Shown: positions 34,596 to 43,365 of the stretch, in pieces
How positions within the stretch are numbered: the stretch's first letter is position 1
How the letters are laid out: each line of letters opens with the position of its first letter
Source: Deltaproteobacteria bacterium
GTDB taxonomy: Bacteria > Myxococcota_A > Polyangia > JACPQR01
DNA length: 63,481 nucleotides
Reading direction: 5' to 3'
NCBI GenBank assembly: GCA_016190375.1
Contig: JACPQR010000068.1
Location: 1 to 63,481 of the forward strand
Translations under genes and position numbers: made by a program
Notes under the pieces: generated by a model
What the model was told of the DNA's origin: nothing
The model's input: the letters and a program-made list of their open reading frames with translations, nothing else
Database searches by the model: none

Positions 34596-36755
34596 TCACA
34601 CCAACGTCGGGCGTCCCGCTTCCTCGTCCGGGCGAGGTCGGGCGAGCAGCACCTTCGCCACATCCCCGGGGCTCGGGTCGTAGACGCCGATTCCCGCCGC
34701 GCGCGCGAGCTCCAGGAAACGAACCTGGCTCCTGACCGCGGACTCCGCGTCGGCCGGACGGCGGCGCGTGTAGGTCCCGTCTGGCTCGAGGACCCTCGCC
34801 TTGGCGTTGTCGGCGAGCGTGAGCCCGAGGATCTCGTCGACCAGGCGCTGGCGAATCGCCTCGTCCTCGACCGGGAACATCACCTCGACGCGCCGGACGA
34901 AGTTGCGCTCCATCCAGTCGGCGCTCGAGAGGTACACCTCGCGGTTGCCGTCGTTGTCGAAGACGAAGATGCGGCTGTGCTCGAGGAACCGGTCGACGAC
35001 CGAGATCACCCGGATGTTCTCGGACTTGCCGGGCACGCCAGGCCGCAAGCAGCAGATGCCGCGCACGACGAGGTCGATCTGGACGCCGGCCTGCGACGCG
35101 CGGCAGAGCGAGCTGATGATCTCGCGGTCCGACAGGCTGTTCATCTTCGCGATGATCCGGCCGCGTGGTCCGTGTGACGCCTCGCGGTCGATGAGCTCGC
35201 GAACCCGTTCGGAGAGGCCCACGGGCGCCACGGCCAGCCGGCGCCAGGACGGGGGCATGGAGTAGCCGGTGAGCAGGTTGAAGAGCGCGCTCGCATCCTC
35301 TCCGAACTCGGGCCGGCACGTGAAGAAGGACAGGTCGCTGTAGACCCGCGCGGTGATCGGGTTGTAGTTCCCGGTGCCCAGGTGGACGTACCGGCGAAGG
35401 CGCTTGCCCTCGCGGCGCACGACCAGCGCGACCTTGCAGTGGGTCTTGAGCCCGATCAGGCCGTAGACGACGTGGACGCCCGCCTCCTCGAGCGTGCGGG
35501 CCCAGCGGATGTTCGAGCCCTCGTCGAAGCGTGCCTTGAGCTCGACCACCGCGGTGACCTGCTTGCCGTTCTCCGCGGCGCGGGTCAGCGCCCGAACGAC
35601 CGGGGAGTCGCGGCTCGTGCGGTACAGCGTCTGCTTGATCGCGAGGACGTCCGGGTCGTTCGCCGCCTCCTCGATGAACTCGACGACGTCCTCGAACGCC
35701 TCGTAGGGGTGGTGAAGGAGCACGTCCCTCTGGCCGATGATCCGGTGGATGTACTCCTGGCGCGGGAAAGCGGGCGAGTACTGCTGCGAGAAGACCTCGT
35801 CGCGGTCCTTGGGCCCGAGCTCTTCGGCGTTCACGATCGGCGCGAGGTCGGTGAGGTTCAGAGGCCCGTCGATCTGGTAGACGTCGAGCGGTTCGAGGCG
35901 CAGCGCCTTCTGCAGGAAGTCGACGATCGACTGGTCAGTCCCGACACCGACCTCGAGCCGTACGGCCGCGCCTCGCTCGCGGCGACGAAGCTCCTTCTGG
36001 ATGAGCGGCAAGAGGTCCTCGGCCTCTTCCTCGTCGATGAACAGGTCGAAGTTGCGGGTGACGCGGAAGGGATGGCACTGCAGCACCTTGAAGCCCGGGA
36101 AGAGGTCCGCGGCGTGAGCGGCGATGACGTCCTCCAGGAATGCGTACGCCCTCGCGCCCTTGGTGGTCGAGGGGATCTCGACCAGGCGCGGAAGGACGCT
36201 CGGGACCTGAACGACGCCGAACATGGTGACCTTCGGCGCGAGCTTCTCGACGCGCCCGGCCTTGGAGAGCACGACGGCGACGTTGAGGCTTCGGTTGCCC
36301 AGGTGCGGGAACGGATGGTTCGGGTCGACCGCCAGCGGGGTCAGGACCGGGAAGACCTCGTTGATGAAGGAGCTGGCCAGGAACTGCTTCTGCTCGGCCG
36401 TCCGTTTCTTGAGCCGGATGAGGCTGACGCCGGCGCGTTCCAGCGCCGGCTGGACGTCCTCCGTGTAGCAGCGGTACTGCGCCTCCACCATCAGGTGGGC
36501 CTTCGCGGAGATGGCCGCGAGCTGCTCCTGCGGCGTCCTCCCGTCGAGCGTGGTCTCGATCACGTTGGAGGTGATCTGCTGCTTGATGCCCGCGACGCGG
36601 ACCATGAAGAACTCGTCGAGGTTCGAGGTGGCGATCGCGAGGAACTTCAGCCGCTCCGCGAGGGGAACTGTCGAGTCCAGCGCCTCCTCGAGCACGCGAC
36701 CATTGAACTCGAGCCACGAGAGCTCGCGATTGATGAACTCGGACGAGAAGGACAT
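34596..36755 (-). CDS. ppk1: Polyphosphate kinase 1
   Basis: 719 residues, full length. Synthesises polyphosphate from ATP. The N-terminal domain begins FINRELSWLEFNGRVLEEA. The autophosphorylated His is in YVHLGTGNYNP, and the ATP-binding C-terminal domains follow (VRGICCLRPGVPGKSENIRV, DWMERNFVRRVE). The start is 9 nt after a TATACT -10 element. It is followed directly by the enoyl-CoA hydratase-like gene. Confidence 0.96.
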   Translation of the reverse strand: MSFSSEFINRELSWLEFNGRVLEEALDSTVPLAERLKFLAIATSNLDEFFMVRVAGIKQQITSNVIETTLDGRTPQEQLAAISAKAHLMVEAQYRCYTEDVQPALERAGVSLIRLKKRTAEQKQFLASSFINEVFPVLTPLAVDPNHPFPHLGNRSLNVAVVLSKAGRVEKLAPKVTMFGVVQVPSVLPRLVEIPSTTKGARAYAFLEDVIAAHAADLFPGFKVLQCHPFRVTRNFDLFIDEEEAEDLLPLIQKELRRRERGAAVRLEVGVGTDQSIVDFLQKALRLEPLDVYQIDGPLNLTDLAPIVNAEELGPKDRDEVFSQQYSPAFPRQEYIHRIIGQRDVLLHHPYEAFEDVVEFIEEAANDPDVLAIKQTLYRTSRDSPVVRALTRAAENGKQVTAVVELKARFDEGSNIRWARTLEEAGVHVVYGLIGLKTHCKVALVVRREGKRLRRYVHLGTGNYNPITARVYSDLSFFTCRPEFGEDASALFNLLTGYSMPPSWRRLAVAPVGLSERVRELIDREASHGPRGRIIAKMNSLSDREIISSLCRASQAGVQIDLVVRGICCLRPGVPGKSENIRVISVVDRFLEHSRIFVFDNDGNREVYLSSADWMERNFVRRVEVMFPVEDEAIRQRLVDEILGLTLADNAKARVLEPDGTYTRRRPADAESAVRSQVRFLELARAAGIGVYDPSPGDVAKVLLARPRPDEEAGRPTLV

Positions 36756-36764
36756 CCGGGCGGC

Positions 36765-36770
36765 AGTATA
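36765..36770 (-). promoter_or_regulatory. -10 element of a leaderless promoter for ppk1
   Basis: TATACT on the minus strand ends 9 nt before the ATG at 36755. Confidence 0.45.
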
Positions 36771-36773
36771 GCC

Positions 36774-37505
36774 TCAACGGGGCTGCCGAGACCCGGTCGG
36801 TCGCAGCTCCTGCGCGATCTCCGCTTCCAGCGCGAACGGCACCACGACACGGTAGGTGCTGGATCGGGCGACGAACCTCGTCAGCCGCCCGAGCTCGGCG
36901 AGATCGCGGGCACCGGAGCCCGTCAGCCGCTCCAGCTCGGGCAAGAGCGCCCTCCAGGCACGGCGGAACGACGCCTCGGCGTCGGCGCGGGCGGGCTCGA
37001 GGCGCGAGTGAGTCTCGGCCATGGCGCGAATCATGGCCCGGCCGGAGAGGTTGGTCGCCGCCCAGCCGCGAAGCTCGACGCGCACGAGTGGGAGCGGCGC
37101 TCCCTCGATGGCTATCGGATCGATTACCGTTTCGCCGTAGCGCGCCCCGAGCTGCCGCGCGCTCGCCAGATCCTGCTCGAGGAGCGCCGTCTCGGCGGCG
37201 GCGTCGAAGACGTGCGCCAGGTCCTCGCCCAGGAATGCCTCGCGCACGAGCCTGTACGCGTCGGTCCCCGTGAAGCGCCCCGCGCTCTGCTTCGCGATCC
37301 GGGCGATCACCTGGGCGGCCGGCAGCACCTGCGGCGCCACGAGCGTCTCGCGCTCGTACGCGGCGATTCGCGGTCGCGGCCGACCGGCAGGCTCGGGCCT
37401 CGCGCCGGCGTCAGGCGCGCGCCTGGTCTCGGCGCGCTCGCGCGACGAGGAGCAGGTCACGATCAACGCCGAAAGGAGGAGACAAATGGCGAGCCGGGGA
37501 GCCAC
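36774..37505 (-). CDS. Hypothetical lipoprotein
   Basis: 243 residues, unrecognised. Lipoprotein signal MAPRLAICLLLSALIVTC, an Arg/Pro-rich spacer, then a helical domain (AQVIARIAKQSAGRFTGTDAYRL, HVFDAAAETALLEQDLASAR). The GTG start is 7 nt after TATCGT. It lies 18 nt upstream of ppk1 on the same strand. Confidence 0.7.
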   Translation of the reverse strand: MAPRLAICLLLSALIVTCSSSRERAETRRAPDAGARPEPAGRPRPRIAAYERETLVAPQVLPAAQVIARIAKQSAGRFTGTDAYRLVREAFLGEDLAHVFDAAAETALLEQDLASARQLGARYGETVIDPIAIEGAPLPLVRVELRGWAATNLSGRAMIRAMAETHSRLEPARADAEASFRRAWRALLPELERLTGSGARDLAELGRLTRFVARSSTYRVVVPFALEAEIAQELRPTGSRQPR

Positions 37506-37512
37506 GGGTCGG

Positions 37513-37518
37513 ACGATA
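37513..37518 (-). promoter_or_regulatory. -10 element of a leaderless promoter for the 37505 lipoprotein
   Basis: TATCGT on the minus strand ends 7 nt before the GTG at 37505. The same hexamer and spacing precede the cytochrome gene. Confidence 0.4.
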
Positions 37519-37564
37519 CAGGCATTCGAGTCGTGGCGGCGCGACTGCTGTCATGGTCTCCCCG

Positions 37565-39472
37565 TCAGCCGCGCTGCCACTCGGAGCGCTGGACGACGGG
37601 GAGCTGCAGGGCGCGCTCCCGCTCGAGATCGAGGTTACCGATGTGCAGCGAGAGCGGGGCCTGCACCCACTTGTAGATCGACGCGGTGAACAGGCGCGCG
37701 AACCTGGCCGTCCAGGCCGCGAGCCGCGAGGGGTCTTCATCGGGGAAGAGCGCGCGGACGGCGGCGAGGACCTCGTCCGGCGGCATCTTCTCGCCGGCGT
37801 AGAGCGCGAAGCAGGCGTCGAGGACCGGGAAGGGCATGAGCTCCCTCTCGTCCTCCTGGTCCGGAGCGAGCTCGGCCGATGCCGGGTAAGCGAGCGTCAG
37901 CCGGATGCAATCCCAGCCGCGGGTCTCGAAGAGGTAGTCGAGCAGGTAGGCCACGACCGTCTTCGGGACGTTGGCGATCACCGCCAGGGCGCCCTCGAGA
38001 TCGCCGCCGATGGTCGTGTACCCGACGGCCTTCTCGCTCATGTTGCTGGTCTGCAGGAACAGCCCCGCCGAGGAGTTCGCCCAGGTCCACATCCGCTCCG
38101 CCCTCAGGCGCGCCTGGATGTTCTGCAGCGCGATGGCGGTCAGCGACTCGCCCGGCTGAAGCATACTCGAGACCGCCTCGCTCTCGCGGGCGAAGGCCTC
38201 GTCGACCGACACGACCGAGAACGGAGCGTCGAGGTCCCGCGCGGACTGCTCGGCGGCGGCCCTCGTCTGGGGCGACGAGTAGCGCGTGGGCATGTAGAAC
38301 GCGCGGAGGATCTCCCGCGCCCTCGCGGACCGCTCGGGCGCCCCGAGGTCGCGGAACATCACGTCGACGGCCCGGCGCGCCAAGACCAGCGCCAGGAGGC
38401 TGTCGCGGCCGCCGGAAAGCGCGACGCCTATCGTGCGGAACGCGCCGATCTTGCGGAAGTAGTCGGCGATCCCGAGCGCGAGCGCGTCGAGGATCTCCTC
38501 GCAGAACGCCGTTCGAGCCGGCACGCGCGTCTCGGGCGCGGGCAAGAAGAAGCTCCGGTGGGGAGGCACGGGGTAGGTGAGGCGGGCCCGTCCCACGGTG
38601 GGCTCGTCGATGGGCACGCGGCCGATCGCCGTCCCGGGCGTCCAGGTCTCCTGGTCGATGCGCCAGGTCGTGTTCTCCGCGCGGAGGCGCCGCGTCCGGT
38701 CGAGGTCCACGGTGACGGCCGAGATCCCCTCGCGAAAACGAGCCGCCTCGAGGACGAGCCGTCCGTTCTGCGAGACGAAGCCACCGCCGTCGAACACCAG
38801 GCCGTCGTTGGCTCCGACGAGGTTCGCGTAGGCGACGACGGCCTGGTTGTCGGCCGCGCGCGTGCAGATCATCTCGCGGCGAGTCGCCTGCACGCCCACG
38901 CGGAAGGGCGAGGCCGACAGGTTCATCACCACCTCGGCGCCGGCCCAGGAGCGGCGGCGCATCGGCCCGTCGGGGGACCAGATGTCCTCGCAGACCTCGA
39001 GCGCCAGCGTGCCGAAGTCGAGATCGAAGACGAGGTCGCCGAACGGCACGCCGCCGACCGTCCCCGCCAGCCCCGGGCCGCCCCTGGCGAACGTCCGGCC
39101 CTCGTAGAAGACGCTGTAGGTGGGCAGCTTCTCCTTGGGCACGAGCCCCCGGATCCGACCGCGGAAGACCAGCGCCGCGCAGTTGTAGATCATCGCCCCC
39201 CGCGCCGCCGTCACTCCGATCGCCGAGGCGACCCCGAGGTCCGCGGTCGCGGCGGCGAACCGCTCGAGCTCGACCCACTGCGCGTCGACGAACGCCCTCC
39301 ACTGCACGAGGTCCTCTGGTGGGTATCCGGACACTAGCTGCTCCGGGAAGGCGACGAGCGTCGCCCCGTCGGCCGCCGCCTCCCGCGCGCGCGCGACCGC
39401 CCGGTCCACGTTCTCGCGCACCGCGCCCACGGTCGTGTCGACGCTGGCCAGCGCGATGCGGACGAGCCTCAT
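37565..39472 (-). CDS. nadE: Glutamine-dependent NAD+ synthetase
   Basis: 635 residues. The N-terminal nitrilase-type glutaminase has the triad Glu (FPEQLVSGYPPEDL), Lys (KEKLPTYSVFYEGR) and Cys (LEVCEDIWSP). The C-terminal ATP-pyrophosphatase synthetase domain has the P-loop ALSGGRDSLLAL; many relatives have GIDS here, so the Arg is a small deviation. It makes NAD+ from nicotinate adenine dinucleotide using glutamine. ATG 7 nt after TAATGT. The mobile element at 39525 lies just upstream of this promoter. Confidence 0.93.
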   Translation of the reverse strand: MRLVRIALASVDTTVGAVRENVDRAVARAREAAADGATLVAFPEQLVSGYPPEDLVQWRAFVDAQWVELERFAAATADLGVASAIGVTAARGAMIYNCAALVFRGRIRGLVPKEKLPTYSVFYEGRTFARGGPGLAGTVGGVPFGDLVFDLDFGTLALEVCEDIWSPDGPMRRRSWAGAEVVMNLSASPFRVGVQATRREMICTRAADNQAVVAYANLVGANDGLVFDGGGFVSQNGRLVLEAARFREGISAVTVDLDRTRRLRAENTTWRIDQETWTPGTAIGRVPIDEPTVGRARLTYPVPPHRSFFLPAPETRVPARTAFCEEILDALALGIADYFRKIGAFRTIGVALSGGRDSLLALVLARRAVDVMFRDLGAPERSARAREILRAFYMPTRYSSPQTRAAAEQSARDLDAPFSVVSVDEAFARESEAVSSMLQPGESLTAIALQNIQARLRAERMWTWANSSAGLFLQTSNMSEKAVGYTTIGGDLEGALAVIANVPKTVVAYLLDYLFETRGWDCIRLTLAYPASAELAPDQEDERELMPFPVLDACFALYAGEKMPPDEVLAAVRALFPDEDPSRLAAWTARFARLFTASIYKWVQAPLSLHIGNLDLERERALQLPVVQRSEWQRG

Positions 39473-39479
39473 CGCACAG

Positions 39480-39485
39480 ACATTA
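39480..39485 (-). promoter_or_regulatory. -10 element of a leaderless promoter for nadE
   Basis: TAATGT on the minus strand ends 7 nt before the ATG at 39472. Confidence 0.4.
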
Positions 39486-39515
39486 CCTCAGCGCGCGCCT
39501 TTCACCTACCTTCGG

Positions 39516-39770
39516 CGGAGCCACGGGTGCGTTGCACGGTCCCGGGTTTCGCCGGTCGTCGATGTCGCCCTTGACGTGGACCTTGACGGCGACGTGGACG
39601 TGGACCTTGACGGACCCCGGTTGACTTTCCCTGCGGACCGCCGCGGCGAGGGCGGGTCCCGACGAATGCGGGTCGCCGACGTTCACGTCGTCGTCGCCGT
39701 CAACGTCCACGCCTACGTCTATGTCTACGTCTGGCGAAACCCGGGCCCGTGCAACGCACCCCGGAGCCAC
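39516..39770. repeat. Target-site duplication pair flanking element A
   Basis: The 9-mer CGGAGCCAC occurs at 39516-39524 and again at 39762-39770, immediately outside the inverted repeats of element A. This is the footprint of a transposition event. Confidence 0.85.
39525..39761. mobile_element. Element A: MITE-like palindromic element, 237 bp
   Basis: Terminal inverted repeats of 29 bp (39525-39553 and 39733-39761; GGGTGCGTTGCACGG outermost) match at 28 of 29 positions and are flanked by a perfect 9-bp duplication. Internal arms at 39576-39594 and 39692-39710 also pair (18 of 19), so the whole unit folds into a long imperfect hairpin. It holds no transposase and is presumably mobilised in trans. 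It lies between nadE and the 3' end of the M15-like lipoprotein gene, whose last 11 codons and stop it supplies. A second copy is at 43366. Confidence 0.85.
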
Positions 39771-41404
39771 CACCCGAGCACCGCGAGACCCACCAGCCAC
39801 GTCGCGCCGATCCGACCCGGCGCTGCCCTGCAGCCGGATTCCCCAGGTCCATCGTAGGCCATCCCGTTCCCATCGTCGCCACCGTCTGGCCCAGGGCCGT
39901 CATCGTCGTCGTCGCTCGCGAGGTCATCGGCGAGGGCATCGGGCGAATCGGGATCGGCGTCGCAGGGATCTCCGATGCCATCGCCATCTCCGTCGCTCTG
40001 CTCCGGGTCGGCGGTGCCCGGACAGACGTCGACGTCGTCCAGAACGGCGTCGCCGTCGGCGTCGACGTCGCACGCGTCGCCCCGGCCGTCGCCGTCCGTG
40101 TCGCTCTGCTCGGGATTCGCGACGGCACGGCAGTTGTCGGTCGCGTCGTCGGCGCCGTCGCCGTCTCCGTCCGGATCGCACGCGTCGCCCCGGCCGTCGC
40201 CGTCCAGATCATCCTGCGCCGGATCCGCGGCGCCGGGGCAGAGATCGAGATCGTCGAGCACGCCATCGTCGTCGCCGTCGTCGCAGGCGTCACCTTCCCC
40301 GTCGCGGTCCGCGTCCGCCTGCTCGGGATTCGCCCGCTGGCGGCAGTTGTCCTCCTCGTCGAGGACGCCGTCGCCGTCGTCGTCGTCCTGGCAGCGGTTG
40401 CCCCGGCCGTCGCCGTCCGTGTCCACCTGCTCCTCGTTCGCGACGCGCGGGCAGTTGTCCTCGGCGTCGGGGATGCCGTCAGCGTCGTCGTCGTCGTCGC
40501 ATGCGTCGCCGCGCCCGTCGCCGTCCGCATCGAGCTGCGCGTGGTTCTCGACGCGATCGCAGTTGTCGCAGGCGTTTCCGCGCCCGTCACCGTCCGCGTC
40601 ATTCTGCTCGGGGTTTCGCCCCTCGGGGCAGTTGTCGCAGGCGTTGCCGATCCCGTCGCCGTCGCCGTCCCGCTGTCCGGCATTGTCGTCGCGCGGGCAG
40701 TTGTCGCAGGCGTTGCCGACGTCGTCTTCGTCCGTGTCGGCCTGCCCGCGGTTCTCCACGGCCGGGCAGTTGTCGCGTTCGCCGCGGACGCCGTCGCCGT
40801 CGCGGTCGTTGAACCACGGTGTGTTCCTCGCCGCGGCCTCCTCGGTCACCTCGAGGTGGATGTGATCGATGTGCGGGTTCGGGCCGCCGTAGTCGCTGTC
40901 CTTGCGGCCATCGCGGTGCGCGCCCCAGTCCGTCCGATCCCACACGATGTACTGCACTCCGACGAGCTCGGAGTTGACGACCCCCCAGTTGGCGACGGGA
41001 TCGCCCTTGTCGTTGTCGGCCGCGCCGCCGTCCATCGGGACGAAGATGTCGAGCGCCCGCCCGGTCCCGTGCACGGAGAGCTGCGAGGCGTCGGCGGTGT
41101 TCTGCCGGCACGAGTAGCCGCCCCAGCGGCTCGGCCCGCGGAACTGGTCGAGCAGGTAGTCGCCGAGCTCCCTGGTGCCGGCAAGGACTCCGCCCGAGCA
41201 GCCTGCGCCGCCACGCCACGCTCCGGCCGGATCGTAGTGCAGGTACTGCGCCTCGCCGGCGACTCGCACGTCGTGCGGCAACGTCCAGTCGCCCGGCTCC
41301 GAGGAGGCGAGCTCCCGGCTCTCGAGCGCGCCCTCGTCGCCGACCTCCCCGATGCACCCCGTCAGAACCAGCTGCGCCACCACGATCCCGGCTCGTCGCG
41401 TCAT
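39725..41404 (-). CDS. M15-like peptidase lipoprotein with TSP3 repeats and MYXO-CTERM-like tail
   Basis: 559 residues. The lipoprotein signal ends VLTGC. A DD-carboxypeptidase-like (M15/VanY) domain follows, with zinc motif SVHGTGRALDIF and DHIHLEV (about residues 110-190). About 12 calcium-binding thrombospondin type-3 repeats (DNCPEGRNPEQNDADGDGRG type) fill residues 195-500. The C-terminus has GCRAAP, a membrane segment (ATWLVGLAVLGWW) and Arg, like a MYXO-CTERM sorting tail. The final residues GALHGPGFRQT and the TAG come from mobile element A, so the native end has been replaced. The start is 7 nt after TACACT. Confidence 0.8.
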   Translation of the reverse strand: MTRRAGIVVAQLVLTGCIGEVGDEGALESRELASSEPGDWTLPHDVRVAGEAQYLHYDPAGAWRGGAGCSGGVLAGTRELGDYLLDQFRGPSRWGGYSCRQNTADASQLSVHGTGRALDIFVPMDGGAADNDKGDPVANWGVVNSELVGVQYIVWDRTDWGAHRDGRKDSDYGGPNPHIDHIHLEVTEEAAARNTPWFNDRDGDGVRGERDNCPAVENRGQADTDEDDVGNACDNCPRDDNAGQRDGDGDGIGNACDNCPEGRNPEQNDADGDGRGNACDNCDRVENHAQLDADGDGRGDACDDDDDADGIPDAEDNCPRVANEEQVDTDGDGRGNRCQDDDDGDGVLDEEDNCRQRANPEQADADRDGEGDACDDGDDDGVLDDLDLCPGAADPAQDDLDGDGRGDACDPDGDGDGADDATDNCRAVANPEQSDTDGDGRGDACDVDADGDAVLDDVDVCPGTADPEQSDGDGDGIGDPCDADPDSPDALADDLASDDDDDGPGPDGGDDGNGMAYDGPGESGCRAAPGRIGATWLVGLAVLGWWLRGALHGPGFRQT

Positions 41405-41411
41405 GCGAGCC

Positions 41412-41417
41412 AGTGTA
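41412..41417 (-). promoter_or_regulatory. -10 element of a leaderless promoter for the 41404 gene
   Basis: TACACT on the minus strand ends 7 nt before the ATG at 41404. Confidence 0.45.
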
Positions 41418-41440
41418 AGCGGGCTGGTGCGCGGCCGATC

Positions 41441-43330
41441 TTACGGCGCTTGCGCGGGTCCGCCGAGGAGCGCCATACCCTCTCGCAACAGAGCGCGCGC
41501 GAACGGGGCGTTGTGCGCCCCCTCGGAGCCGTCGAGCGACACGATCGCCAGGAGCGTCGCGGCGCGGAGCACGCGGTCGGAGCCGGCTGGTGCCGCGAGC
41601 GGCTCGCCGCCGCAGCCCATCACGGTGCGGCCGAGCGCGTCGAGGAAGATCATCCGACCCTGCTTCGCGGCGAGGTCCACCGCCGGCGAGCCGTCGCACC
41701 CTCGGACCTCGAGCGCGACGACCGCGGCGCGCACGCGTCGCATGAGCCTGTCCGTCTCCTCGGCGAGCTGGCGCTCGGCGAGCCCGCCGCGAATCCTCAG
41801 ACCGCGGGCGTCCGGGTGACAGCCGCGGCAGGCCCCGTCGAGCGGCTCGCGCCCGGAGGCGAGCGAGAACGTGTGCCCGCCCGCGTCGGTCTTGCCCGGC
41901 TCGTGGAACATGTGACACCCGACGCAGAGATGGGTCACGCCGGCGTGCGGGGGCCGCGACCCGCGCGCGGCGCCGAGGAGAACGTAGGCCTGGGGCGCGT
42001 GGGGCACCTTGGCCGGGTCACCGCCGTCCCACTGGCCGTGGCAGGCGAAGCACACCGCGCTCTGGCCCGCCGCGACGCTCCTCCCCGAGAAGTCGACGAG
42101 CCCAGACAGCCGGAGCTGACCCCGCCCGCGCTCCGCGTGAGGCTCGTGGCAGACGGGGCAGGTGACCGCCTGCGCGACGGGCTCCTCCTTCGGGGCAGCC
42201 ATCGGACGGCCGCGGATCCGACCGATCGCGCCGTGTGCGGTGTGGCAGGACGCACAATCGGCGCGAGCGGCGGCAAGCCCGGCCGGCGGCACCGACATCG
42301 GGCTCCTCCGCCACTGGGAGACCGTGAGGTAACGCGGCGGAGCGTCGTGGCACTGCGCGCATGGCTCCGCGGATAGACCGGTCCAGAACCGCCCCGGGCC
42401 GTGGCACTGCTCGCACTGCACGTTGGCCCACAGGCGTACGCCGGCAGGCATCTCGTCCGCTGCTCCCGCCCTCGGCAGCGTCGGCTGCTCCCACCCGGCG
42501 ACCTCGGCCGCGCGCCTGAAGCCGATGCTCCGCGTCGCCGGGTCGCTCCCCAGAACGTGACAGACCGCACACTCGGGGCCGTACGCCGCTCCAAGCCCTC
42601 CCTCGATGCCGCGCTCGAAGACGGAGGCGTGCTTCGTGTTCTTCCAGCCATCGTGCTCTACGGGATGGCACTCGGGCCGGCCGCACTCCTCGTGCCCGAC
42701 CCAGTCGCCGTACCAGAAACGGATGCTCCGTCCACTCGTCTCCTCTCGAAGCAGGTAGTGACCGTTGCGATCGGCGCGTACCCGCGCGAGGCATCGCTCC
42801 GGCTCGAGGACGAGGGCCTTCGACGCCGCCGGTGTCTCGGCGAGCCGCCAGCGCGCGGGCGTGTCCTCGCGGTCGCCGCAGTAGACGGTGAGGTCCAGCC
42901 CTGTCTCGGCGCGAGGCCAGCCGCCGGTGACGGCCGCGGATCGGACGCGGGCAAGGGTCCGGTCCTCGCTCGCTCCGTCGGAGACGGCCAGCTCGATCTC
43001 GTAGGTGGCCTCGCCCCAGCGGGGGATCGGGAGCGGGCCGAAGAGCGGCCGGAGCGGGAAGAGATCGCTCGCGGGCCTGGTCGTGAACGTCATTCTCGGT
43101 CGGTTCGCGTGTCGGATCGAGCGCGACACGTCGGGACCGGAGACGAACCGCCAGCGATAGGTGAGGGGATCTCCGTCCGGATCCGACGAGCCCGACCCGT
43201 CCAGCGTGACGAGAGCACCGTAGCCCGCCCTGAGGGTGGCGCCCTCGATCCGCGCGACCGGTCCGCGTTGCCGCGGTCGCTGGTCCGAGCACGCGATGAG
43301 AATCACGAGGAAGAACTGGGCGCGGCGCAG
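41441..43330 (-). CDS. Octaheme c-type cytochrome lipoprotein, inferred CTG start
   Basis: 629 residues from a CTG at 43330. A signal (LRRAQFFLVILIAC) with a lipobox Cys is followed by a PKD/REJ-like beta domain (LDGSGSSDPDGDPLTYRW). Eight CxxCH heme sites come next: CAVCH, CEQCH, CAQCH, CASCH, CPVCH, CFACH, CVGCH and CRGCH. A CGRPECH segment could be a ninth, atypical CX4CH site. Likely an envelope electron carrier or multiheme reductase. CTG is chosen because TATCGT ends 7 nt upstream, as for the 37505 gene; a GTG at 43378 inside mobile element B would add 16 residues. No other cytochrome genes are nearby. Confidence 0.82.
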   Translation of the reverse strand: MRRAQFFLVILIACSDQRPRQRGPVARIEGATLRAGYGALVTLDGSGSSDPDGDPLTYRWRFVSGPDVSRSIRHANRPRMTFTTRPASDLFPLRPLFGPLPIPRWGEATYEIELAVSDGASEDRTLARVRSAAVTGGWPRAETGLDLTVYCGDREDTPARWRLAETPAASKALVLEPERCLARVRADRNGHYLLREETSGRSIRFWYGDWVGHEECGRPECHPVEHDGWKNTKHASVFERGIEGGLGAAYGPECAVCHVLGSDPATRSIGFRRAAEVAGWEQPTLPRAGAADEMPAGVRLWANVQCEQCHGPGRFWTGLSAEPCAQCHDAPPRYLTVSQWRRSPMSVPPAGLAAARADCASCHTAHGAIGRIRGRPMAAPKEEPVAQAVTCPVCHEPHAERGRGQLRLSGLVDFSGRSVAAGQSAVCFACHGQWDGGDPAKVPHAPQAYVLLGAARGSRPPHAGVTHLCVGCHMFHEPGKTDAGGHTFSLASGREPLDGACRGCHPDARGLRIRGGLAERQLAEETDRLMRRVRAAVVALEVRGCDGSPAVDLAAKQGRMIFLDALGRTVMGCGGEPLAAPAGSDRVLRAATLLAIVSLDGSEGAHNAPFARALLREGMALLGGPAQAP

Positions 43331-43337
43331 GGCCCGT

Positions 43338-43343
43338 ACGATA
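43338..43343 (-). promoter_or_regulatory. -10 element of the cytochrome gene, close to element B
   Basis: TATCGT on the minus strand ends 7 nt before the CTG at 43330. Element B begins at 43366, 22 nt upstream of the hexamer, where a -35 region would lie. Confidence 0.35.
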
Positions 43344-43365
43344 CCAGAACGCGCCCCACGCGCAG

